Of a stretch of DNA of 64,000 nucleotides, positions 50,501 through 62,384 are shown in pieces (the stretch's first letter is position 1; each line of letters opens with the position of its first letter). The DNA is from Lasiosphaeris hirsuta. Lineage: Eukaryota; Ascomycota; Sordariomycetes; Sordariales; Lasiosphaeriaceae. The notes beneath the pieces are model-generated. The model was not told where the DNA came from and searched no databases. It saw only the letters and a program-made list of their open reading frames with translations. The position numbers and the translations under genes are program-made. The stretch spans positions 4,092,001 to 4,156,000 of the forward strand of contig JAUKUA010000003.1 in NCBI GenBank assembly GCA_030549175.1, given 5' to 3'.

Positions 50501-50963
50501 AAAGCATTGTTTGGACGAAACAGCACGGTTCTCTCACGTGTCCCATCACGAACTTTGTTATCAACATGTGCTGTGCCTCAACTTCACTGCTTGTATATTT
50601 CTGGAGTTCTTACTATTGACGATCTAATGATCACAAAGGCTGATACAAAGTAAGAATATACAAAGAATAGCACCAATACACGGACAACCGCTCGTCCCAG
50701 GACCAAAAGTGGCCAGTAGCATCTAACTATCTGGTCGTGGCAGGGCCAAACTCGCCCAGTTCCCAAACGCGACGCTCCACATGTAGCCAACATAAATATG
50801 ACCATCGTTTCCAACAGGCCGCCTGGGGCTAAACGCACTTGTAGTACTGCCCCGAACGCCTCCGGCCTGAATACAAAAGTTCCAGACATTATAGAATAAG
50901 TATAAAAACATATAAGAGAGTTGGTGGTATAGTTCCGACATCGTTACCGGCGTGGCGCCCGCA
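47539..50963. other. Intergenic 3.4 kb upstream of the Zn2Cys6 gene
   Basis: Short frames on both strands lack domains and consistent splice sites. The left part is the presumed promoter and 5' untranslated region of the Zn2Cys6 gene. The right edge is the 3' flank of the membrane protein gene. Confidence 0.55.
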
Positions 50964-52387
50964 TCACATATCCTCGGTGAATCGCGGGACGGCTCCCGAT
51001 GTAAGGCTCCGGTTGAGTGGGTTGGTCGTCGGAGGGGTGACAGGACGCGGCCCATCTGAGAATGGCCCTTGAGCTTGGATGGGTGTCCTACTTGGCCCGG
51101 ATCGCATGATTGGCACGCCGCTTACGGGCCGCATAGGGGACCCGAGTTGCAACCGCTGCATGGACGAACTGCTGATGAAAGCTTCCGAGTTTCTGTAATC
51201 CGAGGTGCCGCTGATCATGCTGTCGTGTGGATCGCTGTAGCCATCTCCGCCCGAGTGCAAAACCGAGATAAGCTTCTTTCCGGAAACCCGATAGAATCCC
51301 TTTTCCTCGCTAGGTTCCCTGGTAGAGTCCTCAATTGCCCGTTTACCTCCAGTCAAGCTGGCGAGCGCTGAAGGAACCGCGAACGGGACCGACCGCTCCA
51401 CCATACCTCCCTTAGGCCCCGAAGATGGACCCCTCCCTCCGGCCATGCTATCCCCATCTCGTAGGAGAAGGAGGCCGCCCCCCTTCCCCTTCTTCCATTT
51501 GAGAAGAAACATCAAAAACAAGGCAATGAGTGCGACTCCTGCGACACTTCCCACCACACCTCCAATAACAGCGCTTTGTGTTGCAGGCGTAAGCCCGGAA
51601 CCGGAAGGGCGAGGCGCTTCCGATGACGTGGCAGCCGGGTCTAGAGTAGTGGGCGCTCCCGTATCGCCGCTGCCGGGCCCGCCCGCAGGAGTTGGAACGA
51701 TGAAAAGCGAAGTCAAGGTGTTGGATGACCCGCCGCTTGTAGTAGAGCTAGCGGATGTCCTCGATGACGAGGTCCTAGTAGAGTTTGAGAAGAGAGCGGT
51801 GCTGTTACCAAAGAGCGTGGGGAAACGAGCTGTGGGCAGGGTTAGTCCGGCAACAGAAATCGGGTGGAACAATGCTGTGGAATCTTACATGACGAAGAGT
51901 TAAAGGCCCCCGTGGATAGTAGGGAAAAGTTGGTAGGGCTAGAGTAGGGAGCGGACGTCAATGTCTCTTGGCCGGAGAGCGATGACAGGATAGAGGACGA
52001 CAGTGCCAAGTCCGACTGGGCGGAGGACGTGGACGACGGCGCGCCATCGCCAGACGCCGAACCTGGAGCGGACACGCTGGGCAATTCGCTATCTAGGTCT
52101 GTCAAGCCAGCAGTGGCAGCCGCTGGCAGATCTGGCAACTCGGTCGCGGGATCAGGGACGAGTGTGGAGAGGCCTATGACGGCGCCGGTGTCATCGATAA
52201 TGCGAACGACAGATACGGTTTGGACGACAACGACCTGGCGGTCCTGCAGTTTCTCCTCGGGTGAACGAATGTGGTTTCCGCCGTCGCTTTCTTGGAGATC
52301 GCGAGCGTGCTGGGAAGAGTGTAAATGGCGATGGTTGTGGTTTTTGCGGGCCTGAACGAGTGAAGACCCGCGAGGGTGGTTAGTCAT
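50964..52387 (-). CDS. Single-pass Ser/Thr-rich membrane protein, hypothetical
   Basis: Exons run 52387-51889 and 51829-50964, giving 454 residues; the 59-nt intron has donor GTAAGA, branch site GACTAACCC and acceptor CACAG. The N-terminal half is rich in Ser, Thr and Pro with no cysteine-rich domain, like a glycosylated extracellular stalk. One strong membrane helix lies at about 253-276 (AVIGGVVGSVAGVALIALFL), followed by basic WKKGKGG, so the C-terminal 180 residues should be cytoplasmic. That tail is Ser/Pro-rich and may be phosphorylated. No signal peptide is seen after the chosen ATG; an in-frame ATG at 52498 does not add one. The architecture recalls fungal Mid2/Wsc/Axl2-type surface sensors, but no sensor domain is visible, so no function is assigned. 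Confidence 0.75.
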
Positions 52388-54094
52388 CGCGGCGGCGTTA
52401 GCCGGTTTGCCGGCGTGGCTGTTGGAGTGTAAAAGAGTGTCTCTAGTTTTTCTTTTTCGCGCTTCAGACGGAATCCCGTATTCGATGCGTGGGTGCATGT
52501 GCTGGCTTTGCTGAACGACTCGTAAGCTCGAGGCGGGCGGAGCGATGTCTTTTCGGAATTGGTCGGCCGGCGCAGTCCACTCGTCATCGTCGCGTTCATC
52601 TCATCATGCTGGCTGCTCGACGCGCAAAAAGTGTCCAACTTTATCGGGGCCGTGTTTTGTCGTCGGCCAGGTCTCAATATCCGGATCTCCCAGTTCTCCC
52701 ACTCCACATCTTCCGTCGTGCTGGCGCGAGTCAAACTCTCACCAACATGGCAAGTGGAGAGAATAGGTGAGGAGAGAAGGAAACACAGTGCAGCGCCTCG
52801 CAGCGGAACTGATTGATTAAAATGAGATGAGGGACTGGGTTGGCTGCGCTGCAGGGCCCTGAATGGGCCTGAGAGGTACTGTTGGTTCGGACCTAGCGTC
52901 GTGGTCAACGGGTTTTCTAATCTCGCTTGATTAGGGGCGTTGGCTTTTCCCAGCTACACCCAGGTCGAGATTGGCCAATGCCACGCAGGGCCGCAGGACT
53001 CGACTTGTTCTCATTGGATGGCGAAATCAATATGAATTGCGATTTCTGGGATGCGCAGCCAGGGGATCTCACTTGCTGCGATCCTAATTGCCGTTTGGCT
53101 GTCAAACATGATAACCACCCTGTTTCGCTGGCCTGGTTTGCAGACAAACAGATGACGGCCGCAAAGGTAAAGCGAATGAAAACAGTTGCACCCCACCTCA
53201 CCTCTGCGGCCTGGCGGCCTGCTGAGCCTTTCAGGTCATTGCATTCCTCCTGACGTGCTAAAAGGCCTGTTCATCCGTATTGCGAACTCATCCGAAGCAC
53301 CTTGCTCGGCATCCCTATTTATGGATGAATGCCCCGCTGACGCAGGTAGTCGATATTACTACTTACTCCGTCCTCGAGGTTGAATGTGGTGCCACTCAAC
53401 ACCACAGCACGACTGAGTCGGAAGGATAGGCGCAGATATCCACGTTGCAGCCCGGTACAAATTTCCGAATACGTGAGCACCAACGCAATTGATATACCCA
53501 GTCGAGGGGATAAGCATAGGAGCCACCAAGGCCTGGCTGAAACCGTAGCACACAACATCTTTCATGAACCTCCGCACCGGGAACCATTCCAACATAAGGT
53601 CCGGGTAGAATATATATCCCGAATGCGCGGGGCTTCAAAATCACATTAGCCTCTCAAAAGCCATGTTCCCTCGCTGGGAAGTCCAAGTGTTTACGGTAGG
53701 TGCCTCTATTCGATTCACCCTCACGCCTGTCAGAAATGTCAACATGTACTCTGTACATAGCTCCCTAGTAATAAGCGGGCCAATTGAATTCGGGGTAAAC
53801 TGACGCCTAAGGTCGGCAGGCTGGCTCTCAGCTGCAGGTCTCTCAGCTGGGGCGCCGGGCACTCAACGGCCTCCAGTCTCACAGCTGAACAGCCAATATC
53901 CACCATCTGGAAACAACAGCTACCTTGCTAGATCTCAAAATATGGAGTCAGTCATTTGATCCCCAAGAGATCTTTTTGCATCCCGCACTTCTCCAACACG
54001 ACGCGCCCCCCATACCCCTCTACCCCTCAACCACATCAAAGTGTGACGAGACCGAGGGACTGAGGGACTATTTCTACCCACCTGTTCTGACGTC
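52388..54094. other. Shared upstream region between two divergent genes
   Basis: This 1.7 kb stretch separates the membrane protein gene (-) from the hydrolase gene (+) and must hold both promoters. Small frames are present, including one at 52927-53253, but none resembles a known protein. Confidence 0.55.
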
Positions 54095-56260
54095 ATGGCC
54101 ACCTCGCCAACACCAAGGTCTGCACGCTCATCGCTCCAGCTGCCTAGTGATATGGGCATCAATGATGTGAATAGCGCCAGCTGGAATGCAGGTGCTGTCG
54201 GCTCGTCTGGCGACGGCACTGGAAACGTCGCGTACTATCCATACTATCCACAGTGGCGCTCTCACGATCCGCGGTCGTCGTCGACGCAGTCGCTACTGCC
54301 CTCTCTAAACGACCGGGAGCAACGACGCACCTTGCTCATTGTTTACATTCATGGCTTCATGGGCAACGACTCCTCTTTTCGATCATTTCCTGCCCACGTC
54401 CACAACTTCCTCAGAGGGGCACTGGCGGATACTCATGTCATCCACTCCAAGATCTACCCCCGATACAAGACCTACAAGGCCATTGATGTTGCCCGTGACA
54501 ACTTTAGCAAGTGGCTTGAGCCGCACGAATCTCCCACCACCGATGTTGTGCTTGTAGGACATTCCATGGGCGGCGTGTTGGCTGCCGATGTTGCTTTGCT
54601 GGTATGTTGCCCTTGGCCCCCAGCAGGATGGCTGCCCCCTATCACAGAGGATTTTCCTTGCTTCCACTGCGCGTAGATAGCCGGTGGATGGATTTGGGGA
54701 CATGTTACTGACCCTTTTCCTCAACTGCAGGCAAGTGGTGACGCCGTTGATGGGTTTCCACTCCGGCATCGTATCTTGGGAACTGTCTCTTTGGACGCCC
54801 CATTACTCGGCCTACACCCAGGTATAGTAGTATCTGGTATTGCCAGCCTATTTCGCCCAGCCCCCGCTCCCCCAGGTGTGGACGGTGGTATTGAGTCCAC
54901 CCCGGTGGGCTCTAGAGCTTCAGGGCGCCTTTCACCAGACCCTTCCATCTACTCAGAGGTGTCACCTCCATCGGGAGTGCCTTCGCCGACTGCTTCACAA
55001 TTTTCCTCGCCTCCACCATCGCAGTCCTCGGCCAACGACCCTTACTTCAACCCTCCGTTCTTCAACGATGTCTCGTTTGTTGATCGAGGGTGGTTTAGAA
55101 ATATTGCCAACTTTGCAAAGAAGCATAGAGAAGAAAATCTCATCGATGCTGCCACAAGCCACATCATGTCTCATTTGGAGTTTGGCGGGTGCTTGGCTGA
55201 CTACCCAGGGCTGAGGTCGAGGTACAACAGACTCAGGATATTGGAGGACGTTGATGAGTTGGTTGAACAAGAGGGGCGGGAGCGACCTACCAGGGTTCGG
55301 TTTGTCAACTACTACACTGCATCAACTGGGTTGCCGAAGAAGCCCAAGGAGGCGCCTGTGGCAGTGCCTGTACCCGAACAGAGCTTGCTGAAACCCAATC
55401 ATAGCCGGGACGGCTCTAACACAACCCCAGTCGACGTCAATTCGGGGTTGTCAACGCCCAGGATATCGATTGAGGATTACAGCGACAGTGAAAAGCCGGC
55501 GCTTCTTCAGGAGCTTGATCCAGTACCAGAACCGGAAGAGCCCGAAACACCCTCACAGGCCATTGAGCTCCCCAAGACATCCGAAGAAGACATCTCTGTG
55601 CCGGCGACTACATCAACTGATAATGTCACTGCCCCAACCCACCAGTTCCCCCCCATACCAGACCTGCCAACCACCCCAGAGGTCATAGACCTTGACATGT
55701 ACACTGACAAGGAGGCCCGGAAACAAGCAGAGAAGGAAGCCAAGCGCGCCAGGAAGGTTTACGACCAAGCCGTCAAGAACCGCGACAAGGCCATCAGGGA
55801 GCGGCAAAAGTTGATCGAGAAGCGGCGACGCCAGGCTGTAAAAGATGCGGAGAAGCTGGAAAAGGATAGTAAGAAGGAGGCACAACGCAAGGGCAAAACG
55901 GAGCAGAAACAAGCCCGACAGGAGGTTGACGAGCTGCATCGGGAAATCGACGCCTTGCGCCTTGAGGACGAGCATCAGCGAGAAAAGGGGCAAATCGGGC
56001 CACAAGACATCCAAAACACGCAAGCGGCGGCAAAGAAGAAAAAGGAGCGCAAGTTCTGCATGCTACCCAGCAAGTCGGGCGGCGTGCGGGACCCGACTTG
56101 GGTACGGGTCTACATGGAGGGTGTCGATGAGGTCGGGGCGCACTGTGGACTGTTCTTTCCTGGTCAACACTACGAGAGGCTCGTCGGTGAGGTTGGGTCT
56201 ATGATACAAAGCTGGGCACAGGATGACGCCTCCAGGCGGGCGATATCTGAGTTTCTGTGA
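54095..56260 (+). CDS. Alpha/beta hydrolase (lipase/serine-esterase-like) with charged C-terminal extension
   Basis: Exons run 54095-54601 and 54731-56260, giving 678 residues; the 129-nt intron contains stops and has a GTATGT donor and CTGCAG acceptor. The hydrolase core begins with LLIVYIHGFMGNDSSF, whose HGF is near 86-88. The nucleophile elbow GHSMGG at 155-160 puts the catalytic Ser at about 157. GAHCGLFFPGQHYERLV near the C-terminus offers the likely catalytic His. Between them lie a Ser/Pro-rich insert and a long charged coiled coil of Lys, Arg, Glu and Gln (about 490-610). The fold resembles fungal DUF676/PGAP1-like esterases. The substrate is unknown. It converges with MED19. Confidence 0.85.
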
Positions 56261-57573
56261 TGGGCAAGGGATGCGCTGCGCCTACCTCGTCTACCTCAAA
56301 AACCGATCACGAGACAAGTTGTCCCGTGGATAGGATGGAACCGGGACGAGAGGGAACGCTTGATCGGGCTGTTTCGCCGCTGGTAATGTTGTTCTGGGGA
56401 TAGGGATGCGGCCAGGGAGCAGAACATCGGCCTCTCCGTGAGCCTGGGAATGTGACAGCTTCATTGTCGAGGGGGGGCTTTACCTAGACCAGCCAGGAAG
56501 TCGGTGATTACGTACTACATATTGTTATCCGGTGACGAGAAATAGGGATTGATTCCTTGTTGTGTTACGGGCATGTGCCAATATCATATGGTGACGGACA
56601 AAGAGAGGCGGAATTAAAGAGAGTTAGGAGCTAACCCCATCGTCCCGTTCTTGAAAATCGTTCAATCAGCCTTTAGCAGGACAAAGAGACCGAATCTGGC
56701 CCCAAAAAAAATATCCACAATGTTCATACACTGATTGACGGTAAGATCCGAAGAATCTGTCAATTATTTCCTCCCGCTTTTATGGTCGGATCGATATAGT
56801 GCCCCCTTTGTCGGTGTATCTCTGGTTGGGAATCAATATCACAAGTCCATGAAGACTACTAGGTCTGTCAGGCCTTTCCTCATACCGGACGGACTGTCCA
56901 GACTTTCCCTCATGCCGAGCACAAATCGAACTCTTTCTGGCAGTTCCGTTCCCGATGATGCCTCCTCCACCCGTTCCGAAACATGCAAAAGTATCCGCCC
57001 ATACGAATCTCTGAAAAGCAAACCCCAACGCCATGCTGAAATATCATTAAAATGCAAAGTGGCTCGGCGCCCGAAGGCCCCAACACGAACCAAAGAAGGA
57101 GGAATTGAAAAATGAGGAGGGATGTGGACTTCTCGGGTAGTCCTTTCGCCTTCCTTATCCCTTCTCTTCTTTTCTTCATTTATGCCCACTACCCCCAGTT
57201 GATGCGCAAGAGCCCAATAGCCGGAGCGCATCTTCCGTTACGATCGCCCTTTACCAAATCAAAGCTGACAAAGGGCTAACGAGTAAAACTCGCGTGGCCT
57301 GCCCGCTGTCGAGAATAAGTATCAACCGGTCAACCAGGTATCACCCTGAACACCAATCCGGATGGCCCCGGGCACCAGTATGAGGTCTATTACGTCAAGA
57401 TACCACCCGCCGGCTATGTTACCGTGCGGCTCGACGAAGTTGAGTACGTATGTGACTCGGCGCATTTGGGTGCGGGCTCACCCAGACAAACCAAGGCTGT
57501 AGCTTGGTTGTCGTGCCTGAACATACGACTGTTGACTAACTGGATGGGACTGTGGCATGTCAGCAATGCCCCA
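56261..57573. other. Region between convergent hydrolase and MED19 genes
   Basis: This 1.3 kb stretch holds two 3' flanks. Near 57319-57465 both strands can be read as peptide-like sequence; no gene is called there. Confidence 0.5.
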
Positions 57574-58753
57574 TCAGTTAAATTCAAAGCCGTCATTAGG
57601 CACCTTTTTTCGGCGCTTCTGACCGGAGGCCATATCACCGCCCTCTCCGGTCGAGTACCCAGTTTCGGCTCCGCCGTCATCGTCGGGATAGCCTTCGTTG
57701 TAGCCTTCAAAGCTACTGTCGCCATAGCTCCGCTTCTTGATGCCTCGCTTCGGCCGGTTCACATCTTGGCCAACGCCGGGCTGCGGCTTGGCTCGTTGAA
57801 GATTGATATTGATAGCAGATGCCAATGGGGTGTTTGGCGCCGTCGGTCTCGCAGACGGTGGCTGCTTGTCTCCCTTTCCAGGCCCAATCTCTCCCAAGAC
57901 TGAGCTGTCCCAAAGATTCTTAGGGACGAGCCCCTTGCTCATCGTCGTAGCCCTTGAAAGCCTTGCCTGTGTTTCCGCAGTGAACCCATCCAGTATATCT
58001 TTGCCTCTCACGAAGTGCACGTTCCATTCATCGCCAGGACATTTGGCGAGATTGAGGAGACTGTCGGGGCGCTGCCACTCTTCTTTGACCGAGTCGAAAT
58101 GGCCTTGGACACCCAACTTCTTAATATGGCCCTTGTACGTTTTGCGGATCGCATTCTTCTCGCCATTTGGTAGCACACGGGCAACCTCAGCAGCGAGTCC
58201 CGTCAAACCGTACATCTCGAAGAGATCCTCAGACACTAGTGGTCGAGACGGGGGATGCGCTGCGGAAAAACATCGTTAACCAAGTCTCTGTAAGAAAGAA
58301 AAGCCCATGTAGAGCTATCGATAGGACAGAGACAATAGAACACAGCGAAAAGCGCGCGTCACCGCGGGAGACGTGCGGTTGCTTCTGCTGCGCCTGCTGG
58401 TACTGCTGCTGTGTGCAGGTGAAGGGAGCCTTACGAGTTCTGCAAAGGAGGTATTTTTCGCCGACATCCAAATGAAGGTTCTCAATACCAAGTCTGCGGT
58501 CCTCGATCTGGACTTTCTTCTGCTCTCGCTCTCCAAGATCGTCGGTGGTTCGCTTGCGCTTGTGCGGTGAGTCGTCACCCATGACGGTATCGTGGGCCAT
58601 TTCAGAAGGGATCGAGCTTCCGTTGACGCTGTGTGCGGGCGTGGGCAAAGCCGTCGTGATGGATGTCATGGAGCTTGTCATGCTCGTCATCAGGTCGCTC
58701 GTGCTAGGAGAGAGCTGCGAGGGACTTTGCGGGGTCTGCGGGTGGAAGGACAT
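57574..58753 (-). CDS. MED19: Mediator complex subunit 19 (Rox3)
   Basis: MED19/Rox3 is a head/middle subunit of Mediator that couples transcription factors to RNA polymerase II. Exons run 58753-58435 and 58259-57574, giving 334 residues, a normal length for filamentous fungi. The start [13 protein letters not shown] is typical of the fungal family. A Ser/Thr/Pro-rich N-terminus with SPHKRKR leads to [19 protein letters not shown]; the 175-nt intron then joins it to [19 protein letters not shown]. The Rox3 core continues through [18 protein letters not shown] and [13 protein letters not shown], then [14 protein letters not shown]. The C-terminus is low complexity, with [10 protein letters not shown] and a final [12 protein letters not shown] basic patch. 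Three TGAT-ATCA type motifs lie upstream of the start. Confidence 0.93.
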
Positions 58754-60957
58754 GATGAATCGGTAATGGGTGGGTGTGTCGGCGAGAAAGGTTGGGAAAC
58801 GACGTGGGCGGGAGCCAGTCCGCGTGGCGACCTTTCAACAAAGAAACGTCGAAAATCTCAGACGGCCCTTCTCCAACCAAAGGCTTTGGACTCGCAAGCT
58901 GATAATAATCAGCCAAAAAGGCAGATGAAATCGATGGCGGAGATGCGGCGGTCGGTGGTCGAGGGGATGGTATTGTCGAGGGCGACTCGCGCGAAAGCGC
59001 CGATGGCGGTCGCAGAGGCTCCGTCCACCAACATTCACTCCTCCAACTGTGTCAAAACGGCGGCTGATAATCAATCAGTAACAGGTATGCGGAGATGTAG
59101 ACCAAAAAAAAACCAGACGGCCACGTCTCGGCGATGGGCGATGGATATTTTCGCAAGTCGCGGGCCTCGTCGCGGCGCCTGGGCGATTGCGAAGGGTTAG
59201 GCGGCAGAAGGTGAAGTTTCGATGATAATCAAGTGACAAGGCGGGCGGCCTGGAGGAGGCGCAAGGAGAGCGGAACCTCGCTTATTGGTGACTAAGATGG
59301 GTTTGCCAGTGTTGCCCAGTTGAGCCCGCCGACAGTGCGAAAGTCTCTTTTACCCACGGACCACCTTTCCCTTTGGTGGCCCCTACGGTAAGCAATCGGG
59401 ATCGGCTGTTCTCGTTCGTCCCTGGACTGGGTGCTTGATCTGGGTCGTTCCTGTTTCTTGACGACCCGTCGGACAGGCGAGCCCTTGGAGACTGCTGTTC
59501 TGTAATATTTGCTCTAATTGTCTATTTATTCAAAGGCCCGGCGCTCATTTCGCGCCCTCACGATGCTCCAATGCATGACCAACAATCTACTTTGCTGGGC
59601 CACCGATGATTCCCGAGGCACAACTCCCGCCCGCGACTCATCGCCTTTGGCGCATCCGCCTCAATTCGCTTGGCCTGACCAGGCAACAGGTGGGCCCTCT
59701 GCCCAGGTCCGGACTGCACTTCGCCTTTGGCTTGCCGTGCTTGCCTGTCCCAAGCCACTCTCCCGATCGCCGCTGCATGTCATTGCATCTTGCCTCAACG
59801 TCATGGCTTGAAAACGCTGCGAGAAGTCTACTTTCATCAATACACGTAAAGGAACGGAACCACGTGTGGTGGTTGATTTCCTTGTGTGGTATTTTGCTTG
59901 CGAACTCAAACTCCCATTTTCAGATAGGCGCGCAAATGCGTTGAGCTGGGCTCTCACATTCGAACAACCGCAATCGACAGGATACCATGCTCTCAACTAT
60001 CTCAACCCCCACAGGATGTCGTCGGTATGCCCTCAATTCTAACACGTGTACCCACAGCGAGTGGTGTCAAACAACTGCCAGCCTGTTCAAGTGTTGAAAC
60101 TGGTGATAAGCAAACAATGAACGGCGCACATAATATTACATCGGTGAGGACGGTTGACCATTTCTCTAATGTTCCTAGTCATGATAGAGTGGAGCGGACC
60201 TATGCAAATTATGGGCTGGATCGATGTAATGCCAAATGTCCAACGCTAAGAAGCGTTTGATCTGAGCAGGCCGATACCCGTCACCAATGAGGAAAAACCC
60301 TTCTCCACCACGCTCCGCAGTGGGAACGTTGGTAACGAAGAATGAAATCGCAAGATTCTCGAAAGAGATGAGGTTCCAAAAATTCCCCAGCCGGCCTCGG
60401 CCAACTGGGAGCGGTCAGGGTGTAGTTTTCAACTAGCAAAAACGTGATCTCGGACGAATCCTCACTGATACACGTAAAACCTCTGCACTGGGATGGGGGA
60501 AAAAAGAGAAGAAGACCAAGTTTTGCGGATATGGCCAGTGGTTAAATAGGTTAATAATGTGGCCCGTGCGCAACTGCAAACCACTGGGTGCAACGATTAC
60601 CTCAACAAATGGGGTGGCGTGGCGTAGCTGCACGCTGTCTACCTGGGGCAGGTGCATCATTGCATTGAGGTATGATTTACAAAAGTCCGTGTCATTCGTA
60701 CTTTCTGTTCAAGTCAAATTATAATCATGGCCAACCCAAGGTGACAACTGGTGAGGTGAGGGGAGTCATCTTAGTCGCATCAAGAGGAGCAGCTATGCAA
60801 AAGAACATGATAAAATGGTTATGTACTGCATCCCATACAAGGAAGAGTTATACAGTCCGCCAGCCGGGGCGATCCACTTGTTGAGATCGCTGCTCCGCGC
60901 ATATTGTATAGTACAGCTTCAGGAGGACCTCAAGTTTGACCCTCTTACCTGCCCAAT
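58754..60957. promoter_or_regulatory. Upstream region of MED19 and 3' flank of uL4m
   Basis: This 2.2 kb stretch has no recognisable gene. TGATAATAATCA at 58900-58911 and TGATAATCA at 59065-59073 and 59223-59231 lie 147, 312 and 470 bp upstream of the MED19 ATG. The rest shows nothing distinct. Confidence 0.5.
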
Positions 60958-62035
60958 TTAGTAGTGGACAAGAGTCTGGCCTGTTGGGGGGCCTTTGGCG
61001 TAAATGCCTTTGACTGCAACACGGCTGATCAAATCACTTTGGTGCTTCTTGATCAACTCCTTCAGGGCGCTCCGCTCGATGACCAACCGCCCTGTCTCCA
61101 ACAAGTTCTTGACATCCACGTCCTCCAGCTCCATCGCCCTTCCATCGGCATCAGCGGCCTCCATAGCTGTAAACAAGTTTGGCCGCCTGTCTCCCGTAAT
61201 GAAGGTGGTACGCCCATTGCTCCTGTCCCAACCAATGGCGGCGAGTAAGTCCTGGACATATTTCTTGACGAACCCATCCTCGAGTACCTGGCCAAGCTTG
61301 CCCGACTCTGCTAGTTGGAGAAAGTCGTTTGGCAGTGGCAGCTCCATGCCATCCTCAGTGACTATGAGTTCGCCGCGCCGGTAACGGTACGAGAGTGCTG
61401 TGCGCCACGCCAAGTCGTACACTTTCCGGTTGAGGCTGGTGCTGAAGTCGCGGGGTTTTGGGCCGAACGATTTTCCACCTCCGCGAAGCAGGGGCGATTG
61501 TCTGGTACCACGACGGGCTGCTCCACTTCCTTTCTGCGCACCCATCTTCTTATGTGAGCCGTGAACCTCCCGCCGAGTCTTCGTGTTTGCAGTGCCTTGT
61601 CGCGTCTTGTCGCCCTCGTATACCACGGCTAGATGGAGGATGTCGCGCCGCAACGGCAAGTGCAGGTGCTTCGGAGACCAGGCCTCGAGCGAACGAGGTT
61701 CGAGACTGGGAAAGGAGTAGATGGTGACCGGCACAGAGGATACTAGGCTACGGGTTAACCGGGGAAGAAAGTAGCGGTGCGGACGGAGCACGTACAAGGC
61801 TGCCACGCCTCGGTAACGGATCGTGTGATATTGGCGACAGGCGCCTCGGTTGCCATTGAGCGCCTACTTATCAAGGGTGATGACTGGGCCTGTATCCCAT
61901 GCGCCACAGGTCAGCTCAAACTCGTTGAAAAGCAAGTGCAATTCCGAGACGCACCGGGAGTGTCCTGCACGGCCGCGAAGCCAGGCTCAGTCCCCTCATG
62001 GCCTCGCCGAGACTCTTCATGCCCTTAGCAGCCAT
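60958..62035 (-). CDS. Mitochondrial large-subunit ribosomal protein uL4m (three exons)
   Basis: Exons run 62035-61955, 61889-61796 and 61742-60958, giving 319 residues. The first two exons encode a targeting presequence: MAAKGMKSLGEAMRGLSLAS, then ISRRSMATEAPVANITRSV. The second intron uses GTACGT and the CCTAG acceptor; this join gives WQPLSSVPVTIYSFPSL, whereas the nearer GTAG acceptor gives a stop. The L4 fold is evident from TRQGTANTKTRREVHGSHKK, GAQKGSGAARRGTRQSP and GGGKSFGPKPRDFSTSLNR, the loop that lines the exit tunnel in bacterial L4. If only the third exon were read, an upstream ATG at 61806 would give a 282-residue protein with no conserved N-terminus. It shares its promoter with mL38. 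Confidence 0.92.
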
Positions 62036-62384
62036 AGCCGTCGTGTGTCGCCGGCGCAGGGTCGGGAACGTAGGTCAATTGTGTTCTGCCGATGGGTGTG
62101 TGTCGATTGGCTCGATTGTTGGTGGGTCTGTCGCGAATATCTTGTACCCGTCGAGGAGGAACAGCGATGAGGCTGATGCTTGATGCTTGGGTTGGACCTC
62201 CAGAAAAAAGATCTGGAGGTCACGCACAGACACTTGCGGCGCGGAGTTTGCCGGCAGCTCACAGCGTGCTCCTCAAATTTTTGCAGGCCCAGTCGCGTGA
62301 TAGCTCCCCAATTGAAATTGACAGGGAGAAAACCCAACCGCCAGACCTCGGACCACTCGAACTGATTCCACATATCCGTCAGCC
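62036..62384. promoter_or_regulatory. Divergent promoter of uL4m and mL38
   Basis: The start codons lie 349 bp apart and face away. An inverted CCAAT (ATTGG) is at 62106-62110 and a direct CCAAT at 62308-62312. CCAAT boxes are bound by the Hap complex, which controls many mitochondrial genes in fungi; the link here is inferred. Confidence 0.75.
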
